A DNA stretch of 64,000 nucleotides. Source: Putridiphycobacter roseus. GTDB taxonomy: Bacteria > Bacteroidota > Bacteroidia > Flavobacteriales_D > Crocinitomicaceae. The first letter of the stretch is position 1. Every line of letters starts with the position of its first letter. Below, one piece after another: positions 26,469 to 35,222 of the stretch. The DNA lies in contig NZ_QKSB01000005.1 of assembly GCF_003234935.1 (NCBI RefSeq), positions 124,001-188,000 of the forward strand. Reading direction: 5' to 3'. Below the pieces are notes generated by a model. It was not told the origin of the DNA. It was given only the letters and a program-made list of their open reading frames with translations, and did no database searches. Made by a program: the position numbers and the translations under genes.

Positions 26469-26703
26469 GTGCGTACCAATTTGAGGAGCCAAGTGGCGAG
26501 CAGAAAACTAGTAACGGTGGCATTTTTGGGTAATGGCAAAATGCTTACCTTTTCTAAGCATTTTTTATAGTGCGTCTGGCAAGAAAATGACAGAGTAGTT
26601 GCGCATGAGGAATGACAAACAGCAGAGGGAAAATTTTATAAAAGCAAAACGCCACTCAATCATATTGGATGGCGTTTATCTCATTTTGTTTTTTTTCAAA
26701 TTT
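26469..26703. repeat. Dispersed non-coding repeat, copy 3, lacking the REP-like palindrome
   Basis: Matches copy 1 from GTGCGTACCAATTTGAGG onward and copy 2 through the shared GCAAAACGCCAC...GGCGTTTATCTC hairpin. Between TATAGTG and AAGAAAATGACAGAG, where copies 1 and 2 carry the REP-like palindrome, copy 3 has only a short CGTCTGGC stretch. The gene-free stretch 26356-26703 is this repeat plus a CCCCGAAAGCTTTCGGGG hairpin near 26397. Confidence 0.8.
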
Positions 26704-27483
26704 TTACTTAATTGGTTGGCTTGACGAACACCTTTCTCTTTCTATAAAAGATTTAATTTTTTCATAATCATATTCCTCCTTAAATTCGAATACTCTATCA
26801 AATCTTTCATCTTTTAGTTCATAATATAGTTTCAATTTATTATTCTTATTAAGTTTTCTTTTATCACGAAATATACTATTACCCTGCAAGATTTTACTTA
26901 CCTTGACATTTATCGCAGTCTCCTTTTCGGTTATTTCTCCAACCATGATTCTCTGGTTTGTGTGATTTGGGTTTGCTATAAAAACATATGTCTCTAATGA
27001 ATCTTCATAAAGTTTAAATTGAACCTCAAGAATTGGATTACCAGATACTTTTATGCTATCAAAATACGTAATCAAAAAAGCTCTTTTTCCTTGAACAAAA
27101 TAATCATACCGATTAATATTTCCCGAAGGTGTCCATTGATACCAATCTTTAGACTTTTCATTATTTTTATATGTACCAGTTTCACATCTAGTTCCATTAA
27201 AATAAAATGATTTCATTGGACCATTTAAAATGCCAGCGGAATAGTTGGAATAAACAACTGTACTATCTTCTTTATTAATACTCTTTCTAAGACCTTCCAT
27301 TTTATTTTCAATTAATTTCACCGAGTCTATTACCTCTCCATTTTCGATACAAGTCCTAATAAACTTTTCATTAATTGAGCAATCCAAGGACACTTTGTCT
27401 TTAATTTTCTGGTTATCACAACTTACTAAAAGTAATATTTGAGAAATAATAATTATATTTCTAGTTAGCGAATTTTTTAACAT
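26704..27483 (-). CDS. Lipoprotein with MORN/YwqK-like repeats, candidate Rhs immunity protein
   Basis: 259 residues with lipoprotein signal peptide (ISQILLLVSCDNQ). The middle has YwqK/MORN-like units: SAGILNGPMKSFYFNGTRCETGTYKNNEKSKDWYQWTPSGNINRYDYF. Its start overlaps the 3' end of the orphan Rhs gene by 23 bases. Immunity proteins are usually encoded directly after Rhs toxins, and YwqK-type proteins are annotated as antitoxins in such settings. The immunity role is inference from position. Confidence 0.6.
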   Translation of the reverse strand: MLKNSLTRNIIIISQILLLVSCDNQKIKDKVSLDCSINEKFIRTCIENGEVIDSVKLIENKMEGLRKSINKEDSTVVYSNYSAGILNGPMKSFYFNGTRCETGTYKNNEKSKDWYQWTPSGNINRYDYFVQGKRAFLITYFDSIKVSGNPILEVQFKLYEDSLETYVFIANPNHTNQRIMVGEITEKETAINVKVSKILQGNSIFRDKRKLNKNNKLKLYYELKDERFDRVFEFKEEYDYEKIKSFIERERCSSSQPIK

Positions 27484-28807
27484 CTTTTTCCGTGGCTTGT
27501 TTATTTAAACTTTCTATACCAGTAATTGTTCCTGTTGTTTTTGTCGTCTTGACATACAAATAATATCCTTCTCGAGCTTTACTATATAAAATTGCAGTGT
27601 CTCCCACCTTTAGTTTATGAATTTGCGTAGTTGTTTTAGACTCATCAAATCCCCAAAAAGGATCTTCAACAAATCTATCGCCATTTTGATCTTGGGGAGT
27701 TGAGTGTCTCCACATTTCTCTTCTTAGCTTCTCATTTTCTTCCCATGTTTTTGCTTTCTTCTTAATTTTTACAATTTCCCCAGAATTTCTTGGATCATTA
27801 ATATATTCGTTATACTTTTCTTCTAGATCACTGCTCCAACCTTCAGGCCATGTCTTTGGTAAATTTAAGTCTATAATAATTTTTGCAAATTTCAATAGCT
27901 TAGATTTAGATGGTTGTTCTTCTGTTTTTTCAATTATTGTTTTAGGTCCTTCAATATAAATTTTTTGCCCTTGTCCTATTTTCGTTTTATTATTTTTCAA
28001 TCCTGGATTCCATCCATAAAAAGCTTCTTTACTTTTCACAATCGCGTCCTTATCAGTGAGATCAACTTTCCCAGGTACCGCAACACCGTTAAGCCAGATC
28101 CTATAAGCATTGGCAGTTTTGTTTTCGGGGCTTCCATTCTGAGAAACATCAGCATAGACAAACTTCCTTCCGTCTTCATCTGTTCCAGACTGACCAGCTT
28201 TAGATGCATCTCCAGCTCCCCCATTAATGTCACTATTTAATTCTCTATTCTCTGGCTCTCCATCAGCACCACTTGGATCTCTATAAAATATTGGATTATT
28301 GTCAAATGCACTATATGGACTGAAGAATGGATGATTAATTGGGTCACGACTCAACCACCTTGCAACTCTTGGGTCATATTGCCTAAATTCAGTTGTATAA
28401 CTATTATTATTTCCCTTTACTTCGTCATCCTTCTCCATGCCATTGAACCCGTATCTATACCCATCACCTTGAGTTTCATTTCTATTAGGGAGCATCATGC
28501 CGAAGGGGTAGTAATCTGATTGGGAAACCACATCTGGTATGTAATAATCAACACCACCATTACCGTCTGGTTCTGCTAATTTCCTATCCGTTATAACTTG
28601 TAAAACGTTCCCTAAATGATTTCCTAATTTATTCAATCTAAAAGTTGTACTCATCAATGCCTTATCCATTGTCTTTAAGGTAACTGATATTTGATGCTTT
28701 TCACTCATTTTATAAATTATTGTGCTAAAAGATACAACTTTATTTACAATTTTCTTGGTGCAAACACTATAGGTGAAACTACCATTATTTAGTATACTCC
28801 CATACAT
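27461..28807 (-). CDS. Orphan Rhs C-terminus: core-domain end plus variable putative toxin domain
   Basis: 448-residue frame. Homology to Rhs cores starts only at about residue 55 (NHLGNVLQVITDRKL), followed by the Rhs-associated core signature SDYYPFGMMLPNR, YRYGFNGMEKDDE, FRQYDPRVARWLSRDPINHPFFSPYSAFDNNPIFYRDPSGAD (residues ~98-185). The ~260 residues after it are Lys-rich and match no toxin family I recognise. The N-terminal ~2000 residues of YD repeats are absent and the first ~50 residues are unrelated, so this is a 5'-truncated, displaced tip, perhaps a reservoir for recombination with a full Rhs gene. Confidence 0.75.
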   Translation of the reverse strand: MYGSILNNGSFTYSVCTKKIVNKVVSFSTIIYKMSEKHQISVTLKTMDKALMSTTFRLNKLGNHLGNVLQVITDRKLAEPDGNGGVDYYIPDVVSQSDYYPFGMMLPNRNETQGDGYRYGFNGMEKDDEVKGNNNSYTTEFRQYDPRVARWLSRDPINHPFFSPYSAFDNNPIFYRDPSGADGEPENRELNSDINGGAGDASKAGQSGTDEDGRKFVYADVSQNGSPENKTANAYRIWLNGVAVPGKVDLTDKDAIVKSKEAFYGWNPGLKNNKTKIGQGQKIYIEGPKTIIEKTEEQPSKSKLLKFAKIIIDLNLPKTWPEGWSSDLEEKYNEYINDPRNSGEIVKIKKKAKTWEENEKLRREMWRHSTPQDQNGDRFVEDPFWGFDESKTTTQIHKLKVGDTAILYSKAREGYYLYVKTTKTTGTITGIESLNKQATEKDVKKFAN

Positions 28808-29183
28808 GAATTATTAATACAATTCTCTTGATGTGAAAACCTACAGATCTTACAATAATATCAACTGACTATTATTTCTGACACCATTTTTGATATAAAC
28901 TTGTTTACATTTTGGACATTTCATTCTACACACCATTTTGACACACCATCAATTAGTCGCAAACTGTTGATTTATAGTTTAAAATATAACACTAACCCCT
29001 CTTATTGTTATATTAAATACGCACTCCTTTTTCAAATTTAAATTATAATAAAAATAATCCTCTCTTTTCTACATTGTTAACATTATAAAAGTATAGAAAA
29101 TCTAAATCTTTTAATTATATATTAAATATAATCCTATATTTATCTATTGAAATCAAGATTTAGAAGTAGAAACCATCATTCTC
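28808..29183. other. Gene-free AT-rich stretch
   Basis: 376 bp with very high AT content. The only pattern noticed is two near-direct TGACACCATTTTTGA / TTTGACACACCATC motifs at about 28879-28950. No Rhs remnant, tRNA or convincing ORF. It probably contains the promoters for the STAS-like pair downstream. Confidence 0.5.
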
Positions 29184-29579
29184 ATGTCCAGAATAGAAAT
29201 TCCATGTGCTGTTATTGAAACTATTGAAGGCAGTATGTTGAGAATAACCTATAAAAATGAGTATGATATTCATTTGGCAGATGTCACTGAATTAAATGAT
29301 GTTTTAACCGACTTAGTGGAAACCGGTCCCATCTACACCGTGGTGAATGCAAATAGTAAGTTTTTTAACCTTTCTAAGGACGCACAGGAATATTTAGCTA
29401 CCACAGCTCCAATAGTTTCGAGAATAAAAGCCTCAGCCGTACTGATTAACAATCTCCCTATTCGTCTCATAGTTAGATTTTTCATCTCGACCTATAACCC
29501 TAAATTTCCAACAAAGATATTTAAACACGAAAAAGAAGCAATAGATTGGATTACCTCGGTAAAACAAGAATACGAATAA
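29184..29579 (+). CDS. STAS/SpoIIAA-like protein, paralogue 1
   Basis: 131 residues of alternating beta/alpha pattern: CAVIETIEGSMLRITYKNEYDIHLADVTELNDVLTDLV, then IYTVVNANSKFFNLSKDAQEYLATTAP, then a C-terminal FKHEKEAIDWI helix. The fold resembles the STAS/SpoIIAA-like proteins (DUF7793-type) common in Bacteroidota. Function unknown. It is about 35% identical by eye to the next gene, 111 bp downstream. Confidence 0.6.
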   Translation: MSRIEIPCAVIETIEGSMLRITYKNEYDIHLADVTELNDVLTDLVETGPIYTVVNANSKFFNLSKDAQEYLATTAPIVSRIKASAVLINNLPIRLIVRFFISTYNPKFPTKIFKHEKEAIDWITSVKQEYE

Positions 29580-29690
29580 ATGAAACGCTTTGAACCGCTG
29601 GTTTTGTTAAAAATATCACATTAATTTAATTTTCAGAATAATATACCACAGGAATTCGTACATTGTTACACAACATCCCCGTTAAATAGT

Positions 29691-30095
29691 ATGTCTAAAG
29701 TAAATATCCCTTGTGCCACCATTGAAAAAGTAGGTGACCATATTATTTTCGCAAAATTTGTCAATAATTATCAACTTGACTTACCAGACGTGATTCAATT
29801 CAATAATGAAATTGACAAATTGATTCCTTCAGGTAATATATTTGCAGTAATCGACACCAATAACAAACTCATAAATCCGACCAATAAAGCGCAATATTAT
29901 TTAGCCAAGAAAGGCGCTTTTGCACAACGTTGTCAATGTGCTTGTTTAATTATCCATGGACTACCAAATCGAGCTTTTGCAAAATTATCGACATGGTTCT
30001 ACCGGCCTAAATTTAACGTTAAAGTAATAAAAACCTTAGCGGAAGCGAATACATTGATCGAAGCCTCTCAATTACAAATAGGGAAGTTAAATTAA
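29691..30095 (+). CDS. STAS/SpoIIAA-like protein, paralogue 2
   Basis: 134 residues with the same layout as its neighbour: MSKVNIPCATIEKVGDHIIFAKFVNNYQLDLPDVIQFNNEIDKLI, IFAVIDTNNKLINPTNKAQYYLAKKGAFAQR and a final KVIKTLAEANTLIEAS helix. The paired start motif MS(R/K)(I/V)(E/N)IPCA(V/T)IE identifies a tandem duplication. A regulatory or binding role is possible; no catalytic residues are evident. Confidence 0.6.
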   Translation: MSKVNIPCATIEKVGDHIIFAKFVNNYQLDLPDVIQFNNEIDKLIPSGNIFAVIDTNNKLINPTNKAQYYLAKKGAFAQRCQCACLIIHGLPNRAFAKLSTWFYRPKFNVKVIKTLAEANTLIEASQLQIGKLN

Positions 30096-30166
30096 TATAA
30101 AAGTCCATATTAAAAGCAGTATACATTTAAAAATGAGTAATTTTATACTACTAAAATTATTCTAAG

Positions 30167-31450
30167 ATGAATATTCCAAAAATTGATTTACCACGGATTG
30201 TGGTAATTGGCTGTGGATTTGCTGGACTTAAATTTTCAAACAAAATTGACACGCGAAAATACCAAGTAATATTACTGGACAAGAACAATTATCACACTTT
30301 TCAACCTTTATTATACCAAGTAGCGAGTAGTGGTTTAGAACCGGACTCTATTGCTTATCCTGTAAGAAAGATATTTAAAGGAAAGGAACATTTTCATTTT
30401 AGGATTGCAGACACAGAATCAATCGACCACACTAATAAATTGGTACATACTTCTCTTGGGGATATTGATTATGATATTTTGGTAATTGCGACTGGGGCGA
30501 CATCCAATTATTTTGGAATGGAAGGTATTAAAAAATACGCCATGCCTTTAAAAAGTCTAATTGAAGCCATCAATTTAAGAAGTCTTATCATTCAAAATTT
30601 TGAAGAAGCACTAAACACCAGTGACTTATTAGAAAGGGAAAGACTCATGAATTTTGTCGTAGTCGGTGCTGGGCCAACGGGAATGGAACTAGCCGGTGCT
30701 TTGGCGGAATTAAAAAAGAATATACTGCCTGCAGACTATCCAGATTTAGACATCAGAAGAATGCAAATTCATATTATTGAAGCCAACAACAGACCATTGG
30801 CCAGTATGAGTGAAAAAGCCTCAAAAAAGGCGGCTAAATATTTAAAAAAAATGGGGGTTCAATTGTGGTTAGACACTTTTGTAAAATCGTATGATGGAGA
30901 AACCGCTACAACTAATAAAGACACATTTTTCACTACCACTTTAATTTGGGCTGCAGGAATTGAAGGGTCAGCTCCAAAAGGAATAAACTTTAACCGTTCC
31001 AAAGGAAATCGAATTATTGTGAATGAATACAATCAAGTAGCGGAAACAGATCAGGTTTATGCCATTGGGGATATTGCTCAAATAGAATCCAAAACCCAAC
31101 CTAAAGGACATCCTATGCTCGCTTCTGTTGCAGAACAGCAAGGGCATCATTTAGCCAAGAACTTAAACCAAAAAGCAAGCGGCAAAAAACTAACCCCATT
31201 TAAGTACAACGATAAAGGAAGTATGGCTACTATTGGTCGAAATAAAGCCGTGGTCGACCTCCCTTTTATGACATTTGGTGGCATTATTGGTTGGTTCACA
31301 TGGATGTTTGTTCACTTGATGTTATTGGTCGATTTTAGATCACGACTAGTCGTCTTTATCAATTGGGTATGGAGCTACATTAGATATGATAAAGGAACCA
31401 GGTTAATTATTAGAAAGTACGACAAACCTAAAGTTGACAAAAGTCAATAA
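30167..31450 (+). CDS. ndh: Type II NADH dehydrogenase
   Basis: 427 residues. FAD-binding GCGFAGLKFSNKI at the N-terminus, NAD-binding VVVGAGPTGMELAGALAELKK, and the NDH-2 active-site segment NNYHTFQPLLYQVASSGLEPDSIAYPVRKIF. C-terminal ALVGDIA equivalent is YAIGDIAQIES, followed by a membrane-associated stretch (FGGIIGWFTWMFVHLMLLVDFRSRLVVFINW) typical of NDH-2. It passes electrons from NADH to quinone without proton pumping. Confidence 0.9.
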   Translation: MNIPKIDLPRIVVIGCGFAGLKFSNKIDTRKYQVILLDKNNYHTFQPLLYQVASSGLEPDSIAYPVRKIFKGKEHFHFRIADTESIDHTNKLVHTSLGDIDYDILVIATGATSNYFGMEGIKKYAMPLKSLIEAINLRSLIIQNFEEALNTSDLLERERLMNFVVVGAGPTGMELAGALAELKKNILPADYPDLDIRRMQIHIIEANNRPLASMSEKASKKAAKYLKKMGVQLWLDTFVKSYDGETATTNKDTFFTTTLIWAAGIEGSAPKGINFNRSKGNRIIVNEYNQVAETDQVYAIGDIAQIESKTQPKGHPMLASVAEQQGHHLAKNLNQKASGKKLTPFKYNDKGSMATIGRNKAVVDLPFMTFGGIIGWFTWMFVHLMLLVDFRSRLVVFINWVWSYIRYDKGTRLIIRKYDKPKVDKSQ

Positions 31451-31513
31451 GGCAACCCTTTATTATTTGCTTTATAATTGTATTTTTGTCGCATTAATTA
31501 GAGTGTATATAAG

Positions 31514-32095
31514 ATGAGTATAGAAAAAGATTTAGAAGAAAGAAGTGGTAATAAATGTGAATTATGTACCAGCGAAAATAATTTAACGACCTATTTAGTA
31601 GGTGGAGCAGAAGGTGTGAACACCACCGACTCGACTATTTTAATATGTGACACTTGTAATACACAAATTAATGACCCAGAAACTTTGGACCCAAATCACT
31701 GGCGTTGTTTAAATGATAGCATGTGGAGTGAAGTAGATGCTGTAAAAGTAATGGCTTGGCGTTTACTTACTAAATTAAAAAGTGAAGGTTGGCCACAAGA
31801 TTTATTAGACATGATGTACTTGGAAGAGGACACTTTAAAATGGGCGCAAGCGGAAGGTGATGACGAAAGTGCCGAAGACAAAGTAATTCACAAAGACAGC
31901 AACGGTGTTGTATTAGAAAATGGTGATTCCGTTGTTTTAATTAAAGATTTAAATGTGAAAGGTGGTGGTTTTACTGCAAAGCGAGGAACAGCAGTCAGAC
32001 GAATCTCATTAGTTTGGGATAATCCAGAACATATTGAAGGCAGGGTAGATGGACAACACATTGTAATCTTGACACAATATGTAAAAAAAATATAA
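31514..32095 (+). CDS. PhnA-domain protein
   Basis: 193 residues: an N-terminal zinc-ribbon-like part with CELC and CDTC pairs, a central region found in Bacteroidota homologues, and the C-terminal PhnA domain (HKDSNGVVLENGDSVVLIKDLNVKGGGFTAKRGTAVRRISL to VDGQHIVILTQYVKK). Despite the name, PhnA-family proteins are not proven phosphonate enzymes. Followed by a strong terminator. Confidence 0.85.
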   Translation: MSIEKDLEERSGNKCELCTSENNLTTYLVGGAEGVNTTDSTILICDTCNTQINDPETLDPNHWRCLNDSMWSEVDAVKVMAWRLLTKLKSEGWPQDLLDMMYLEEDTLKWAQAEGDDESAEDKVIHKDSNGVVLENGDSVVLIKDLNVKGGGFTAKRGTAVRRISLVWDNPEHIEGRVDGQHIVILTQYVKKI

Positions 32096-32116
32096 GCCCT
32101 TTTACAAAATATAAAC

Positions 32117-32153
32117 ATAGAAAGAAAGACCTTAAATAGGTCTTTCTTTCTAT
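32117..32153. terminator. Strong bidirectional-looking terminator
   Basis: A perfect 16-bp stem (32117-32132 with 32138-32153) around loop TAAAT, purine-rich on one arm and pyrimidine-rich on the other. It follows the PhnA-domain gene by 21 bp. Confidence 0.85.
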
Positions 32154-32213
32154 TACAAAATAGGATTTTAGTTATTTTCCATTAACTTAGTTTCCACTAA
32201 AAAACATTTTGTT

Positions 32214-32630
32214 ATGCCTATTGTATTAAGAAACATATTCGCTATTTTATTGGGTGTGCTCATTGGCAGCTTGGTAAACATGGCCTTAATCACCTTAAGT
32301 CCTTCCATTATTCCTATTCCAGAAGGGGTAGACAATACTACTGCTGAAGGATTAAAAGCTGGTATTCATCTGTTTCAACCTCAACATTTTATTATGCCAT
32401 TTTTAGCACATGCAATTGGCACTTTTATTGGCGCATTATTTGCAGCCAGAATAGCTGGCTCCCACAAAATGAGCTATGCACTAGTTTTAGGTTTTTTCTT
32501 TTTAATTGGCGGTATTATGATGGCTAGTATGTTGCCTTCTCCATTATGGTTTAATATTACTGATTTAGCATTAGCCTACCTCCCAATGGCTTGGTTAGGT
32601 GGAAAATTGGGCAGTGTAAAAATTGCCTGA
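32214..32630 (+). CDS. Small integral membrane protein
   Basis: 138 residues with four hydrophobic segments: NIFAILLGVLIGSLVNMALITL, FIMPFLAHAIGTFIGALFAARIAG, YALVLGFFFLIGGIMMAS and ITDLALAYLPMAWLGGKLG. It resembles uncharacterised Bacteroidota membrane proteins of this size. Its end meets the crtI end (convergent, 2 bp apart), with no terminator between. Confidence 0.65.
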   Translation: MPIVLRNIFAILLGVLIGSLVNMALITLSPSIIPIPEGVDNTTAEGLKAGIHLFQPQHFIMPFLAHAIGTFIGALFAARIAGSHKMSYALVLGFFFLIGGIMMASMLPSPLWFNITDLALAYLPMAWLGGKLGSVKIA

Positions 32631-32632
32631 AT

Positions 32633-34102
32633 TTACCGTACTACTTTCTCCATTTCTTGCGCCGCTAATTTACCACTAATAATTGCTGGTGGCATTCCTG
32701 GTCCAGGCACGGTTAACTGTCCTGCATACACCATATTTTTAATTTTCTTATTATTCAATTTAGGTTTTAAAAACGCAGTTTGGTTTAGTGTGTTTGCTAA
32801 CCCATAAGCATTGCCCTTGAAGGCATAATAATCGGCTTTAAAGTCATTGATACAATAACTCCTTTTATACACAATATGTGGACGGATTTTGATCTCCATT
32901 CTTGCTTCCAACCGATCCATTATGATATCAAAATATTTTTCTCTAATGGCTTCTGTATCTTCTACACCGGCTGCTAAAGGCATTAAAATAAAAATGTTTT
33001 CATTTCCTTGTGGCGCCACTGTATCATCCGTTTTGGAAGGTACACACACATAAAACAATGGTTTTGTAGGCCATTGTGGTGTATCATAAATTTCCACCGC
33101 ATGTTGGTCTAAACTTTCATCAAAAAACAAATTATGGTGCATTAATTTTTCAATCTTTTTATCGACACCCAAATAGAACAATAAGGACGAGGGAGCAAAT
33201 ACCCTATCCTCCCAATATTTATCGGTGTAATTTCTATAATTAACAGGCAATAATGTTTCCATGTGCGCATAATCTCCTGCAGCAACAATACCATCTAAAG
33301 CCACTTTTTCACCACCTTTGAGACAAACCCCATTCACCCTTTTATTTTCGACTAAAATTTCTGTAATTTCAGTGGATTTTTTTACCTCCACACCAAGGCT
33401 TTCAATTAAAGACTCCATACCTAACACCACTTGATGCATGCCACCTTGTGGATACCAAGTACCGAGCATAAGTCCTGCATAATTCATTAAAGAATATAAT
33501 GCTGGCGTATTTTTAGGCGCTGAACCCAAAAATAACACGGGGAATTCCATCAATTGAATTAAATATTTATTTTTAAAGTATTCACGGACATACTTATCAT
33601 ATTTGGTCAATAAAGTGAGTTTCATGGCTCCCTTTAACACTTTCAAACTGGCAAACTCCAATAAACTCTTCGAGGGCTTCTGCACAAAGTCATTCATGCC
33701 AACCTCGTATTTGTATTCCGCACTATTCATAAAGCGATTAAAAGCCTCCCCTGCCCCTTCTTCGAAAGACTCAAACAAAGCTGGTAACTCTGCAGGATCT
33801 GCAGGGATATCTAATTTAATCTTATCGTAAAATATACTGAATGCTGGATTTAATTTTTCAAGGGCATAATAATCTTTCGTCGTCTTCCCAAAATCTTGAA
33901 AAAACTTTTCAAAAACATCTGGCATCCAATACCAAGATGGTCCCATGTCGAATACAAAACCATCTTTTTGAAATTGCCGATTTCGACCACCAATCACATC
34001 ATTTTTTTCAAACAGAACAACTTCGTATCCGTTTTTTTTCAAATAAGCCGCTGCCGATAGGCCGGCAAATCCGCCGCCAATAACTCCAATTTTTTTGGTC
34101 AT
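32633..34102 (-). CDS. crtI: Phytoene desaturase
   Basis: 489 residues. N-terminal dinucleotide-binding GVIGGGFAGLSAAAYLKKNGYEVVLFEKNDVIGGR, then the CrtI-type FVFDMGPSWYWMPDVFEKFF, and the C-terminal carotenoid-desaturase end NMVYAGQLTVPGPGMPPAIISGKLAAQEM. Converts phytoene to lycopene with FAD. It is the last gene of the operon and overlaps the cyclase gene by 4 bases. Chosen as crtI and not crtD on the FDMGPSWYW and VPGPGMPP wording; the other desaturase at 35.9 kb has the CrtD ending. Confidence 0.88.
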   Translation of the reverse strand: MTKKIGVIGGGFAGLSAAAYLKKNGYEVVLFEKNDVIGGRNRQFQKDGFVFDMGPSWYWMPDVFEKFFQDFGKTTKDYYALEKLNPAFSIFYDKIKLDIPADPAELPALFESFEEGAGEAFNRFMNSAEYKYEVGMNDFVQKPSKSLLEFASLKVLKGAMKLTLLTKYDKYVREYFKNKYLIQLMEFPVLFLGSAPKNTPALYSLMNYAGLMLGTWYPQGGMHQVVLGMESLIESLGVEVKKSTEITEILVENKRVNGVCLKGGEKVALDGIVAAGDYAHMETLLPVNYRNYTDKYWEDRVFAPSSLLFYLGVDKKIEKLMHHNLFFDESLDQHAVEIYDTPQWPTKPLFYVCVPSKTDDTVAPQGNENIFILMPLAAGVEDTEAIREKYFDIIMDRLEARMEIKIRPHIVYKRSYCINDFKADYYAFKGNAYGLANTLNQTAFLKPKLNNKKIKNMVYAGQLTVPGPGMPPAIISGKLAAQEMEKVVR

Positions 34103-34782
34103 GATTTTTTTGATTTTTGCAATCTATCCCTTAACATAATAACTCCTATTATCAGAGAAAAATTATAAATAATATCGTCGTAAGGAATAGTACCTAAACG
34201 CAATCCAAAATTATGAATATCGTTATACCAAACGACCGGATTATCGGTAAACCAACCTGTTAAAGCACCATTAATTACAATAAACGGTACCATTACGATA
34301 AAAAATGTTCGCCATAAACTCTTCTGATAATTTGTATTTTGTTTCCAAAGTAAGAATCCTACAATAGCGGACAAGGAACAAGCCAAAACACTATAATAAT
34401 GGTCATAAAAAACAATTGCCAAGAGCACACTTCCGAAAATCCAAGCCATACTCCACCACCTAATTTGATGTGTACTTGTTTTTATCGGCCAATAGGCATT
34501 AATGGTATCGTGTATAAAAACACAAGCATAGGGTACAAAGACAAAAAATAAAATTTCTTCCAAGGGTAGATTGAAAATATAAATCCCCAGCAAATGTTCC
34601 GGTGTAAACCCCCAAACCCCCATTTCTGTAAACCAAATATCCCAAATGACAAAAGGTAAGCCGACCAATACAATAGAGAGGAATAATGCTTTAAATTGTT
34701 TGTAAAATTGTACTTTTTTATCCCAACTCAATATGAGTGGAAATAACAAAGTAACACAAACCAGCGAGAGGTATAATTTCAT
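34099..34782 (-). CDS. Lycopene cyclase, fused CrtYc-CrtYd type
   Basis: 227 residues with about seven membrane helices made of two related lycopene-cyclase domains: PEHLLGIYIFNLPLEEILFFVFVPYACVFIH in the first and LGTIPYDDIIYNFSLIIGVIM in the second. This is the bacterial/fungal fused heterodimer type, unrelated to the CrtY flavoprotein. It makes beta-ionone ends on lycopene. The start overlaps the end of crtZ by 4 bases. Confidence 0.85.
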   Translation of the reverse strand: MKLYLSLVCVTLLFPLILSWDKKVQFYKQFKALFLSIVLVGLPFVIWDIWFTEMGVWGFTPEHLLGIYIFNLPLEEILFFVFVPYACVFIHDTINAYWPIKTSTHQIRWWSMAWIFGSVLLAIVFYDHYYSVLACSLSAIVGFLLWKQNTNYQKSLWRTFFIVMVPFIVINGALTGWFTDNPVVWYNDIHNFGLRLGTIPYDDIIYNFSLIIGVIMLRDRLQKSKKS

Positions 34783-35222
34783 TTAAAATACTTTTTGGGT
34801 ACGATTAACATGCCAAAACAAGTACCATGCTCCTTACCCATATTTTTATGGTGTACTTTATGGGCTTTTCTAATTCCTTTCAAATAGGCTGAATTTGTTT
34901 TTTTAAAAAACCTTAAACGTTGGTGAATAAAAATTTCATGTACCAACACATAACACACCCCATACAGTGCTATACCAGCACCAATGGTAACAAAAATGGG
35001 CAATGCATACATTAAGCCTAGCATAATTCCCAACCAACTTGGAATAGCAAATATCAAAAAAAAGAAATCATTCTTTTGCAAGTGATGATCTGTTGGTTGG
35101 TGATGGTCTTTATGTAAGCCCCACAGAAAAGTATGCATTACATATTTATGCACAAAAAAAGCGACAAATTCCATGACCAGAAATGTGGCTATTAAAACTA
35201 AAATGATTAAAAAAACACTCAT
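34779..35222 (-). CDS. crtZ: Beta-carotene 3-hydroxylase
   Basis: 147 residues from the ATG at 35222 (MSVFLIILVLIATFLVMEF), which overlaps the cruF stop as ATGA; an upstream ATG at 35264 lies inside cruF and is less likely. Histidine clusters of the non-heme di-iron hydroxylase family: HKYVMH, HKDHHQPTDHH, HEIFIHQR and HKVHHK. It puts the 3-OH on a beta-ring, so it presumably acts after the cyclase. Confidence 0.9.
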   Translation of the reverse strand: MSVFLIILVLIATFLVMEFVAFFVHKYVMHTFLWGLHKDHHQPTDHHLQKNDFFFLIFAIPSWLGIMLGLMYALPIFVTIGAGIALYGVCYVLVHEIFIHQRLRFFKKTNSAYLKGIRKAHKVHHKNMGKEHGTCFGMLIVPKKYFK

